This document shows positions 31,690-38,248 of a stretch of DNA of 38,248 nt, one piece after another. This DNA comes from Bacillus sp. SD075. Its GTDB lineage: Bacteria; Bacillota; Bacilli; Bacillales; DSM-1321. The first letter of the stretch is position 1, and every line of letters starts with the position of its first letter. The notes under the pieces were generated by a model. It saw only the letters and a list, made by a program, of their open reading frames with translations, was not told the origin of the DNA and searched no databases. A program made the position numbers and the translations under genes. The DNA lies in the NCBI RefSeq assembly GCF_017355165.1, contig NZ_JADILK010000042.1, forward strand, positions 1 to 38,248, read 5' to 3'.

Positions 31690-32898
31690 ATGTTATCCCA
31701 AAAAACTATCGACGTTATCAAATCAACCGTACCTGTATTAGAAGTGCATGGTACAACTATCACAACTGTATTCTATAAAAATCTTTTCGAAGCACATCCT
31801 GAATTATTAAATATTTTTAATCATGCCAATCAAAAAAAGGGACGCCAGCAAAATGCACTTGCCAACACGGTTTTGGCTGCAGCAAAATATATAGATCAAC
31901 TTGAAACGATAATACCTGCCGTAAAGCAAATAGCACAAAAACACAGAAGTCTTGCAGTTAAAGCCGAACATTATCCCATTGTTGGAGAATATTTATTAGG
32001 TGCAATCAAGGAAGTGTTACAAGATGCGGCTACAGAAGAAATCCTCCAGGCTTGGGGGGAGGCATATGGAGTCATTTCCAATGCTTTCATTAGCATCGAA
32101 AAGGAAATGTATGACCAAGCTTCCAATCAGGTCGGCGGATGGGCTGATTTCAAAAGATTCACAGTCGTGGAAAAGGTACGGGAAAGTGACGTAATCACTT
32201 CCTTTTATTTAAAACCATCAAATGGAGATACTGTTCCATCATTTCTTCCTGGACAATATATTACCGTTCGTATCGAGATACCGGGTGAACGTTATTTATT
32301 CAACCGTCAGTATAGTTTGTCTGATGTTCCGGGAAAAGATTACTTCCGGATTTCCGTTAAAAAAGAAAAGCCGGGAACCTCTCCTGATGGAAGGGTTTCT
32401 AACTACTTGCATGAATTCATTCAGATGGGTGACAGTATAGAGGTAACGGCTCCTGCAGGTGATTTCACCATCGATTTGGAAAAACGGACACCGGCAGTAT
32501 TCTTGAGCGGAGGGGTTGGCATAACGCCTTTCATGAGTATGGTTCATGCGATTGCAGAACAAGCACCTGAGCGTGATGTCCAATTCATTCATGCGTCCGA
32601 TAATGGCAATTTGCAGCCGTTCAGAATGGAACTGACAGAACTAACGCACAAGCTTGCCAGCTATCATTTATCTTTTGTCTTTAAAAATCCGAGTGCGGAT
32701 GATAAGAACCTGCCGAATTTTGAAAAGGAAGGGTATATCGATAAAGAATTATTGAGCAGTTCCGTTAAACCTGAAGCTGATTATTATGTGTGTGGCCCTG
32801 TTCCTTTCATGAAGGCCATTATTACTTACCTGAAAGAATTGGGGATAGATACGGATAAAATTCACTATGAGTTCTTCGGACCAGCCATGGCATTATAA
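31690..32898 (+). CDS. hmp: Flavohemoglobin, NO dioxygenase
   Basis: A 402-residue, three-domain enzyme that turns NO and O2 into nitrate with NAD(P)H. The globin domain (1-138) includes the LFEAHPELLNIFN helix and KHRSLAVKAEHYPIVGEYLL, with the proximal heme His. The FAD domain (about 150-260) has the RQYSLSD motif. The NAD domain (about 265-402) has LSGGVGITPFMSM and YVCGPVPFMKAI. The ATG at 31690 gives the usual size (B. subtilis 399 aa) and has AAAGAGG upstream. Repressed by NsrR through the upstream palindrome. No terminator follows before the proBA leader. Confidence 0.97.
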   Translation: MLSQKTIDVIKSTVPVLEVHGTTITTVFYKNLFEAHPELLNIFNHANQKKGRQQNALANTVLAAAKYIDQLETIIPAVKQIAQKHRSLAVKAEHYPIVGEYLLGAIKEVLQDAATEEILQAWGEAYGVISNAFISIEKEMYDQASNQVGGWADFKRFTVVEKVRESDVITSFYLKPSNGDTVPSFLPGQYITVRIEIPGERYLFNRQYSLSDVPGKDYFRISVKKEKPGTSPDGRVSNYLHEFIQMGDSIEVTAPAGDFTIDLEKRTPAVFLSGGVGITPFMSMVHAIAEQAPERDVQFIHASDNGNLQPFRMELTELTHKLASYHLSFVFKNPSADDKNLPNFEKEGYIDKELLSSSVKPEADYYVCGPVPFMKAIITYLKELGIDTDKIHYEFFGPAMAL

Positions 32899-32922
32899 GG
32901 TTCATTCATCGTAGGAATGTTA

Positions 32923-32951
32923 TTGACATCAAGCAGATAATTTTGCATACT
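32923..32951 (+). promoter_or_regulatory. Promoter of the proBA T-box leader
   Basis: A consensus TTGACA and CATACT (4 of 6) with a 17-nt spacer, just before the T-box leader. Confidence 0.6.
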
Positions 32952-32959
32952 ATATTAAA

Positions 32960-33199
32960 ACAATGAACGTTGAGAGAAGATTAGTATGCGAGAATCACTG
33001 TGACAGAGAGCGGCGTCAATTGCTGGAAGGCCCGCGACAGGAAAGCGCAGAACCTGCTTCTTGAGTCCTATGCAAAACATAGGCGCAAATCCTGGCGTTA
33101 TCAGGCAAAGTGGAATGCATGAACTTGCATTCAATGAAGGTGGTACCACGGAGAGCAGCCCTTTTCGTCCTTATTTCGAGGATGAAAAGGGCTTTTTTT
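32960..33199 (+). promoter_or_regulatory. tRNA-Pro-sensing T-box riboswitch
   Basis: The T-box sequence GAAGGTGGTACCACGG is at 33136-33151, with its bulge to pair with the NCCA end of uncharged tRNA. Stem I holds the AGTA bulge region (32982-32985), GCTGGAAGGC loops and, in its 3' strand, AGAACCTGC (33049-33057). The specifier is read as CCT (33053-33055), a proline codon. This fits the downstream proBA genes. Uncharged tRNA-Pro should stabilise the antiterminator and raise proline synthesis. The 5' end is approximate. Confidence 0.9.
33157..33199 (+). terminator. Terminator of the T-box leader
   Basis: AGCCCTTTTCGTCCT pairs with AGGATGAAAAGGGCT (one C-G/T-G-rich mismatch position), followed by seven T. 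It excludes the antiterminator formed by the T-box. Confidence 0.9.
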
Positions 33200-33232
33200 C
33201 ATGTCTTAGATATTTATTGGAGGAAGTAATCG

Positions 33233-34321
33233 ATGGAAAAGAAACGTATCGTTGTAAAGATAGGAAGTAGTTCTTTGACCAATACACAAGGTGAAATCGA
33301 CCAAGATAAATTTTCCGATCATATCCAGGCAGTGGCAGCATTAAGGAAAGCAGGACATGAAGTTGTCCTTGTTTCATCAGGTGCTGTAGCGACAGGTTTT
33401 CGCAAGCTAGGCTACCCTACGAGGCCTGTCACACTCAAAGGAAAACAAGCTGCTGCAGCTGTAGGGCAAAGCCTATTGATTCAATCATATATGGAACAAT
33501 TAGGGCACTTTGGAATCGTTCCGGCGCAGATTTTATTAACAAGGAAAGATTTCTCGAAAAAAGATAGATATAAAAATGCATATGCGACATTGATGGAATT
33601 GCTTGAACGCGGCATCCTTCCGATTATAAATGAAAATGATACAGTATCGGTCGAGGAGTTGACTTTTGGTGATAATGATATGCTATCCGCCTTAGTAAGC
33701 GGGTTAGTCCACGCCTCCAACTTGATCATACTAACGGACATTAATGGGCTTTATGATTCCAATCCTCAGACAAATCCAGGGGCGAAACGATTTGAAAAGT
33801 TATCAGAAGTAACGGCGGATTTATTGCAAATGGCAGAAGGGACCGGATCTAATGTCGGGACCGGGGGTATGAAATCGAAGCTGATTGCAGCGCAAACAGC
33901 ATTGTCTCTTGGGGTGAAAGTATTCATCGGATCAGGTTTGGGGAGTGATAAGCTTCTAACAATCCTTCAAGGCAATGGTGATGGCACGTATATTGGGAAT
34001 GATGTCATGACGACAGTGACGAAAAGCAAACAATGGATATCCCTTCACTCACAAGTATCCGGGAGAATTTTCGTTGATGAAGGTGCCGAAAGGGCTTTAG
34101 TTTCAAATGGCAGCAGTCTGCTGCCAGCTGGAATATATGAAATTAAAGGAGTCTTCAATAAGGGGGATGTTGTCGAAGTCTTTGGTGCAAATGGATTATT
34201 GGGTCGGGGTGAGGTCCTTTATTCCGCCGAAGAGTTAAAACAGGCGATGGGAAAGAGGACATCCGAGCTTGTGATCACTTCCATAGAAGTGATCCATCGT
34301 GATAAATGGGTAAAAGCATAG
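33233..34321 (+). CDS. proB: Glutamate 5-kinase ProB with PUA domain
   Basis: A 362-residue enzyme of the first step of proline synthesis. The amino-acid-kinase domain (1-260) shows KIGSSSLT, VSSGAVATG, NENDTV and NVGTGGMKSKLIAA. The C-terminal PUA domain (about 277-355; GRIFVDEGAERAL..) is of the kind found in many full-length ProBs. The ATG follows GGAGGAAG 8 nt upstream. It is under the proline T-box and cotranscribed with proA. Feedback inhibition by proline is usual, but the inhibitor-site residues were not compared. Confidence 0.97.
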   Translation: MEKKRIVVKIGSSSLTNTQGEIDQDKFSDHIQAVAALRKAGHEVVLVSSGAVATGFRKLGYPTRPVTLKGKQAAAAVGQSLLIQSYMEQLGHFGIVPAQILLTRKDFSKKDRYKNAYATLMELLERGILPIINENDTVSVEELTFGDNDMLSALVSGLVHASNLIILTDINGLYDSNPQTNPGAKRFEKLSEVTADLLQMAEGTGSNVGTGGMKSKLIAAQTALSLGVKVFIGSGLGSDKLLTILQGNGDGTYIGNDVMTTVTKSKQWISLHSQVSGRIFVDEGAERALVSNGSSLLPAGIYEIKGVFNKGDVVEVFGANGLLGRGEVLYSAEELKQAMGKRTSELVITSIEVIHRDKWVKA

Positions 34322-34357
34322 ATAATCAATATCGGAAAGAAAAGGGGGCATTTGGAA

Positions 34358-35605
34358 ATGAGTGAAGTGACGGCGAAAGGAAAGGCAGCCAAAAAAGCCA
34401 GTTATCAGCTAATCGGATTGACGACTGAAAAGAAGAATGAGGCACTTGGAAAAATTGCTAAGCAACTTATTATCGATAAAGATTTTTTGATAAAGGAAAA
34501 CCAAAAGGATCTGGAAGAAGGCAGGAGAAAAGGCTACAGTGAGTCTACATTAGATCGGATTATGTTAAATGGTAACCGTATTGATGACATGGCAGCTGCG
34601 ATTATGCTTTTGATCGATTTAAATGATCCGATTGGGGAACAATTGGAGACGATCGAAAAAGAGAATGGTTTATTGATTAAAAAGTTACGGGTGCCGATCG
34701 GGGTAATAGGGATGATTTATGAAGCCCGGCCGAATGTGACCATCGATGCAGCTACATTGTCCTTGAAAACGGGGAATGCCGTCCTATTACGAGGCAGCTC
34801 GTCAGCCAAATACTCCAATATGGCACTAGTCTCCTCCATTCATAAAGCATTGGAGAATACGGAAATTCCTGTAGAAGCAGTTCAGTTGATTGAGGATACG
34901 AGTCGTGAAAACGCTAAGGAACTTTTTCATCTTAATGAGTATTTAGATGTTTTGATTCCTCGCGGTGGCAAGAATTTAATTGAAACGGTCATTAAGGAGT
35001 CCACTGTTCCCGTCCTTGAAACAGGAGCAGGCAATTGCCATATCTTTATCGATCAGACCGCAGATATTACGATGGCCGAGAAAATTGTCTTAAATGGTAA
35101 GACTCAGCGTCCATCCGTATGCAATGCTATCGAGGGGCTTCTAATTCATGAAAAATGGTTTGAAGAAAATGGAGTGAGTATTTTGGAACTCCTGGATGAA
35201 AAGGGTATTGAAGTATATGGAGATAAAGCGGTTTGCAGCGCCTTTCCGAGAGCGAAAACGGCTACGGAGGAAGATTGGGCAACTGAGTACCTGGCTTTGA
35301 AAATCAGCGTAAAAACTGTTAAGGGTGTATTCGATGCGATTGAACACATTAACCGATACGGTACCAAGCATTCTGAAGCAATCCTAACGAGGGATGAACA
35401 GAACGCTTCCGCATTTTTGAATAAAGTAGATGCCGCAGCAGTTTATCACAATGCTTCCACCCGTTTTACCGACGGATTTGAATTCGGTTATGGCGCAGAA
35501 ATCGGCATTTCCACACAAAAGCTGCATGCGCGTGGACCAATGGGTTTACCGGCCTTAACATCAAGCAAGTACTTCATTTATGGCAAGGGGCAAATCCGGG
35601 AGTGA
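34358..35605 (+). CDS. proA: Gamma-glutamyl phosphate reductase ProA
   Basis: A 415-residue aldehyde-dehydrogenase-fold enzyme reducing glutamyl-5-phosphate to the semialdehyde with NADPH. The catalytic cysteine is Cys255 in [11 protein letters not shown]. The nucleotide-binding segments [17 protein letters not shown] and [12 protein letters not shown], and the C-terminal [20 protein letters not shown] motif, are complete. I chose the ATG at 34358, 9 nt after AGGGGG, over TTG 34352 because it gives the family length exactly. It lies 36 nt after proB. No clear terminator was seen just after it; the next gene has its own sigma-B-like promoter. Confidence 0.97.
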   Translation: MSEVTAKGKAAKKASYQLIGLTTEKKNEALGKIAKQLIIDKDFLIKENQKDLEEGRRKGYSESTLDRIMLNGNRIDDMAAAIMLLIDLNDPIGEQLETIEKENGLLIKKLRVPIGVIGMIYEARPNVTIDAATLSLKTGNAVLLRGSSSAKYSNMALVSSIHKALENTEIPVEAVQLIEDTSRENAKELFHLNEYLDVLIPRGGKNLIETVIKESTVPVLETGAGNCHIFIDQTADITMAEKIVLNGKTQRPSVCNAIEGLLIHEKWFEENGVSILELLDEKGIEVYGDKAVCSAFPRAKTATEEDWATEYLALKISVKTVKGVFDAIEHINRYGTKHSEAILTRDEQNASAFLNKVDAAAVYHNASTRFTDGFEFGYGAEIGISTQKLHARGPMGLPALTSSKYFIYGKGQIRE

Positions 35606-35626
35606 AATTCATTTCTTTAAGGGAAG

Positions 35627-35651
35627 GTTATTAAAACTCATTTAAGGGTAT
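35627..35651 (+). promoter_or_regulatory. Sigma-B-like promoter of the general stress protein
   Basis: GTTATT and GGGTAT separated by 13 nt, close to the sigma-B consensus GTTTAA-N13-15-GGGTAT. The start lies about 28 nt before the ATG. Confidence 0.65.
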
Positions 35652-35685
35652 TGTATATTACATTACTTTTAAAGGAGCAGATATC

Positions 35686-36120
35686 ATGAACAAGAGGTTT
35701 ATAGCAATATATGAAAATGAACATGAAGCGACTTCAGCAGTCGAATATTTAAAGGGACAAGGGTATACATCCGATCAAATATCAGTAGTGGCGAAAAATA
35801 TTGATAAATTACCCAATGAAGCCGAGGAAGTCAGCCCGGCAAAGACTGATGGATTAGTAGCTGGGGCAGCAGCGGGCGGAGCTGTCGGATTGACAGGACT
35901 GCTTATTGGTATGAGTGCATTAGCGATACCAGGAATTGGGCCAATATTGGCAGCAGGACCAATTTTCGCCACTTTTGGCGGAGCCGCTGCAGGGGCAGCA
36001 TCGGGAGCGGGCGGCTTGAGAAAGCCATTATTGGAAATGGGATTGGAGGAAGCCGAAGCAGATCAATATGTGGAGGATATTAAAGCAGGGAAAATCCTTG
36101 TCATCGCCGATCCTTTTTAA
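35686..36120 (+). CDS. GSP17M/YflT-family general stress protein
   Basis: A 144-residue protein. The N-terminal domain (1-50; FIAIYENEHEATSAVEYLKG..) is the general stress 17M fold (PF11181-like). A Gly/Ala-rich segment (residues 58-105, with repeated GAAAGGAVG and GGAAAGAASG) resembles a glycine zipper and could insert in or lie on a membrane. A short acidic tail ends IAGKILVIADPF-like. In Bacillus such proteins are sigma-B stress proteins without known chemistry. The GGAG ribosome site precedes the ATG. A sigma-B-like promoter is just upstream. Confidence 0.88.
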   Translation: MNKRFIAIYENEHEATSAVEYLKGQGYTSDQISVVAKNIDKLPNEAEEVSPAKTDGLVAGAAAGGAVGLTGLLIGMSALAIPGIGPILAAGPIFATFGGAAAGAASGAGGLRKPLLEMGLEEAEADQYVEDIKAGKILVIADPF

Positions 36121-36221
36121 GCTCGCAAGAAACCTCCAGAACTAACTACTGAGCTGTCAATTGGAATGTACTTAAAAAAGAAGCGTGGTAGAGAATTTTT
36201 AAATTTAATAGCCTTAGCAAC

Positions 36222-36274
36222 CAACCAGTGTGAATCGGTAATTTACCGATTCACACTGGTTGAGTTGTTTTTTT
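36222..36274 (+). terminator. Very strong intrinsic terminator after the stress gene
   Basis: A perfect 20-bp inverted repeat with a tiny loop (CAACCAGTGTGAATCGGTAA paired to its complement ending 36262), followed by GAGTTGTTTTTTT. There is A-rich sequence on the left, so it may also stop minus-strand transcripts. Confidence 0.85.
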
Positions 36275-36338
36275 ATGCTGATTTTTTTGCCTTTTTTCAA
36301 CCATCGATAAAGTAAGGAAGATTGTACTTCCTCCTGTA

Positions 36339-36785
36339 TTATTCCTTGTGTGAGGATTGGTTCTTCCTTTGTTGTTCTTCAGCAAGAAACTCAAAAAAAA
36401 CATTCATGGCAGTAAGCGGATGCTCATTTACTCTGTTAGCGTAGTTACTTTTTCTGGAGTCAGTTAAATAGCTGCTTTTTTTGATTCTCTCGAACATATA
36501 TTTTTGACTCATTTTAACTATTTCTTTTTGGTTGTGTTTGTTTTCTTTTAATAAGGCAAACCCTACGGCTCCCACCAATGCATAGATACCAAGTGCGATT
36601 TTCGAGATTGGTAAAGAGTCATTCTTAAATAAAAGGAAAAAAAGATTAATGATGGAAAAACCTATCATCACCGTCGAAAAAAAACTGTATTTCATATTTT
36701 TCTTCAACAAGGGGGACAATTTTAATTGAAGTTGTTCGATTTCGGTTTGCATGAAACTCGGTATATTATTTATTTTAATATTCAT
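36339..36785 (-). CDS. Small membrane protein (DUF5392/YwnF-like)
   Basis: A 148-residue protein. An N-terminal amphipathic segment (MNIKINNIPSFMQTEIEQLQ) precedes two membrane helices (about residues 34-54 and 63-79, e.g. VMIGFSIINLFFLLF and IALGIYALVGAVGFALL). A basic helical cytoplasmic domain follows, ending NVFFEFLAEEQQRK. The layout resembles YwnF/DUF5392 proteins of unknown function; the assignment is from memory of the pattern. I chose the ATG at 36785, with GGAGG 5 nt upstream, over the in-frame ATG at 36809. Divergent from the long intergenic region to its right. Confidence 0.7.
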   Translation of the reverse strand: MNIKINNIPSFMQTEIEQLQLKLSPLLKKNMKYSFFSTVMIGFSIINLFFLLFKNDSLPISKIALGIYALVGAVGFALLKENKHNQKEIVKMSQKYMFERIKKSSYLTDSRKSNYANRVNEHPLTAMNVFFEFLAEEQQRKNQSSHKE

Positions 36786-36825
36786 TGTTGCCTCCGTATT
36801 ATCTTGCATGCACCCAATAAGTATA

Positions 36826-37295
36826 TGGCACTGAAAAAAACGTACCTATTCAATGAAACAGGAACAGGAACCTAATAATATATATCTTATCGTTTGGAAA
36901 CGTGTTTGTCATTTAATAAACCCCTTGGACTTTCTTTAGGTAAAAGTAAGCGAAATGACAAAGGGGGCTGATGAATGGAATGCCTAGATATATGTGTTGA
37001 ACTAACACAATTAGACAGCGTTCTTGCAGTATGAGGGGGGCGAATAAAGAACATTTGCCTTAATATACTAACAATGGTATAAATGATGGGTGGGTTATGG
37101 TAAAATGGTCCTTAAATGGAAGATGTGTTACCTGATATTTCAATATTAATATATATGGATGGCCATCCCGCACCTTTTTTTGTCATAAATACGTGACTAT
37201 TGTGGTATTTTGTTCATTTAAATCGAGTTTTGGAACAAATCAATATATAATTAGAAAGCGAGATATTAGATTCAAAGATTAAGGAGGGACATAGA
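36826..37295 (+). other. Long intergenic region upstream of the DUF6115-like gene
   Basis: No large gene is seen. A 19-codon frame (36975-37034; MECLDICVELTQLDSVLAV) has AGGGGG at an ideal 7-nt distance and may be a leader peptide or chance. A promoter-like pair lies at 37055-37083, another extended -10 (TGGTAAAAT) at 37098-37106, and a short hairpin with T run at 37157-37181. A TATAAT lies at 37246-37251. Functions are not known. Confidence 0.4.
37055..37083 (+). promoter_or_regulatory. Sigma-A-like promoter in the long intergenic region
   Basis: TTGCCT and TATAAA with a 17-nt spacer. It could start a long leader for the gene at 37296 or a short RNA ending near 37181. Confidence 0.45.
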
Positions 37296-37676
37296 ATGAT
37301 GGAATGGGCTCTGATCATTTTGTTTGCTGCAGCAGTATTACTGTTCATTTTATCGTTTATTAAAAAGGATTCTGCAAAAGTGGACAGTCAATTGGAACAG
37401 CTTGCAATCACTTTTGGGGATGAAATGAATGTATTACAGGAAAAAATCAGGAACATCGAGATAGATGCTGAAATTACGGTGCAAGAGGCAGGCATTCTTG
37501 CAATGTCTTCCGAAAAGCGGAACTTGTTGCATGAAGTGCTCGACCTACATAAGCGAGGCTATTCATTTGAAAGCATCGCACTGAAGACAAAACAGCCGAA
37601 AGATCAAATTGAAAGCATGCTCACTCCTTACATAAAAACGAAGAATGAAAGGAGAAATGTGGCCAATGACATCTAA
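37296..37676 (+). CDS. SwrB-like membrane-anchored protein (DUF6115-like)
   Basis: A 126-residue protein: one N-terminal membrane helix (residues 4-22, WALIILFAAAVLLFILSFI), a coiled-coil-like linker (about 28-65, KVDSQLEQLAITF..LQEKIRNIEID) and a small C-terminal helical domain (RNLLHEVLDLHKRGYSFESI..KQPKDQIESMLTPY) of the helix-turn-helix-like type seen at the end of SwrB. SwrB itself supports flagellar export assembly, but no motility genes are near, so the role is open. The AAGGAGGG ribosome site is strong. It overlaps the next gene's start by 11 nt. Confidence 0.72.
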   Translation: MMEWALIILFAAAVLLFILSFIKKDSAKVDSQLEQLAITFGDEMNVLQEKIRNIEIDAEITVQEAGILAMSSEKRNLLHEVLDLHKRGYSFESIALKTKQPKDQIESMLTPYIKTKNERRNVANDI

Positions 37677-38136
37677 ATCCATGCGCAGCTTTGCCGGAGG
37701 CCTTGTTGTTGCAGCTGGCTTATGCGGTGCAGTGTACTTCTTTGGTCCAAGTGAAGCGACCGGCACCTCGGAAAAACTATCAGAAGATGAAATGAAAGAG
37801 TCTCTGGCTTCAGAAGGATATGTCATACATTCCGAAAAAGAATGGGAAGATCAGATTGCTGAAGCACAGTCGGTTAAAGATAAAGCGGAAGCGGGAAAAG
37901 AAACGGTAAAAGAACCAACAGAAAAAATCATATACCGTACTGTTCTTACTGTGTCTAAAGGCTCGACAAGCATCGATGTGGGTAAAACCCTACAAAAGGC
38001 TAAAGTCATTAAAAATGCCAATGAGTTTTCTGACGAAGTTGAAAAGAAAGGCAAGGCCAACGGATTGCGTCCTGGAACATATGTGGTAGATAGTGCGATG
38101 ACGACGGAAAAAATCATTTCTACTATATTTAAATGA
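37666..38136 (+). CDS. MltG/YceG N-terminal-domain-like protein, no catalytic domain
   Basis: A 156-residue protein: short basic N-terminus, one membrane helix (about 7-24, FAGGLVVAAGLCGAVYFFG), an acidic linker (about 25-85) and a LysM-like domain (about 88-156) with the pattern seen in the N-terminal part of endolytic transglycosylase MltG (VSKGSTSIDVGKTLQKAKVI..NGLRPGTYVV..MTTEKIISTI). The catalytic YceG domain is absent, so it cannot cut glycan itself. The cysteine in AGLCGA does not fit a lipobox well (Leu at -1). I chose ATG 37666, overlapping the upstream gene; ATG 37645 is an alternative. A terminator follows. Confidence 0.75.
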   Translation: MTSKSMRSFAGGLVVAAGLCGAVYFFGPSEATGTSEKLSEDEMKESLASEGYVIHSEKEWEDQIAEAQSVKDKAEAGKETVKEPTEKIIYRTVLTVSKGSTSIDVGKTLQKAKVIKNANEFSDEVEKKGKANGLRPGTYVVDSAMTTEKIISTIFK

Positions 38137-38142
38137 ACATAA

Positions 38143-38176
38143 AAACGACCATCTATAAGATGGTCGTTTCAGTTTT
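38143..38176 (+). terminator. Intrinsic terminator of the DUF6115-MltG-like pair
   Basis: A perfect 12-bp stem (AAACGACCATCT / AGATGGTCGTTT) with a 3-nt loop and a weak T-rich tail (CAGTTTT). Confidence 0.85.
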
Positions 38177-38179
38177 AGA

Positions 38180-38219
38180 CAAAAGGGGTTCGGAATTAAA
38201 AAATTCCGAACCCCTTTTG
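38180..38219. terminator. Bidirectional terminator-like hairpin at the right edge
   Basis: A perfect 18-bp stem (CAAAAGGGGTTCGGAATT with its complement) around AAAA. It lies just past the previous terminator and probably ends a convergent minus-strand gene lying beyond the window. Confidence 0.8.
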
Positions 38220-38248
38220 AAATTCCCTTTGAAATTTTGACCAAAGGC

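Noticed and set aside
36222..36262. The 20-bp perfect inverted repeat as a miniature transposon or site-specific recombination site
   Set aside because: It has almost no loop, lies after a gene and is followed by a T run, so an intrinsic terminator explains it.
1..38248. Defence island, prophage or biosynthetic cluster
   Set aside because: The gene order follows the conserved Bacillus chromosome, with no integrase, phage structural genes, toxin-antitoxin pair or restriction genes. DynA and MrfAB are core stress and repair genes.

Overview
The window is a stretch of Firmicutes chromosome from a spore-forming, aerobic Bacillaceae. The gene order follows the Bacillus subtilis ypp-yps-ypv-ypw-xpt-bps-ypb-ypc-ype region. 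The low GC, protein lengths and inserted neighbours suggest a Peribacillus/Bacillus simplex-like organism; that genus guess is inference and not firm. Spore genes (sspM, yppG, cotD), B-type RNase P RNA, GpsB, sigma-B- and sigma-K-like promoters, Fur- and NsrR-like sites, a T-box and a purine riboswitch all fit this. I see no prophage, insertion sequence, CRISPR array or tRNA gene. This is a core-genome neighbourhood with a few small lineage-specific genes.

Layout: 0-2.3 kb holds small spore and hypothetical genes (sspM, a YppD-like gene, yppE, yppG) and an Hsp20 chaperone. 2.4-6.8 kb holds an alpha/beta hydrolase and the mitomycin-repair pair mrfA-mrfB (yprA-yprB). 7.0-9.4 kb holds a 31-residue membrane peptide, a repeat-expanded CotD-like coat protein, ypsA, gpsB and rnpB. 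10-15.3 kb holds the RlmL-type methyltransferase ypsC, a cold-shock protein, the DinG-like helicase ypvA and the M32 carboxypeptidase ypwA. 15.5-17.8 kb is the guanine-riboswitch-controlled xpt-pbuX operon. 17.9-18.6 kb holds three very small unrecognised genes. 18.7-20.3 kb is the type III polyketide pair bpsA-bpsB.

20.3-20.7 kb is the most unusual spot. A 52-residue membrane protein lies behind two Fur-like boxes, an ATTCTC hexamer array and an ATAACTA heptamer array. 20.9-27.1 kb holds the double-headed dynamin dynA, a RlaP/YcgL-type nucleotidyltransferase, a tandem rhodanese sulfurtransferase and the 5'-3' exonuclease ypcP. 27.3-31.0 kb holds a small conserved protein, a DMT permease overlapping an RNase HI-like gene, a second RNase H-like gene (ypeP), the zinc-finger protein ypeQ and an HD-GYP protein. 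31.0-32.9 kb is the divergent nsrR/hmp nitric-oxide module. 32.9-35.6 kb is the T-box-controlled proBA operon. 35.6-38.2 kb holds a general stress protein behind a sigma-B-like promoter, a small membrane protein, a long intergenic region, a SwrB-like (DUF6115) protein and a truncated MltG-like protein.

Together the genes cover nucleic-acid maintenance (MrfAB, YpvA, YpcP, two RNase H-like proteins, RNase P, YpsC), envelope and division (GpsB, YpsA, DynA, BpsAB), purine salvage, proline synthesis, NO detoxification and the spore coat. Most operons end in clear intrinsic terminators, several shared by convergent genes.
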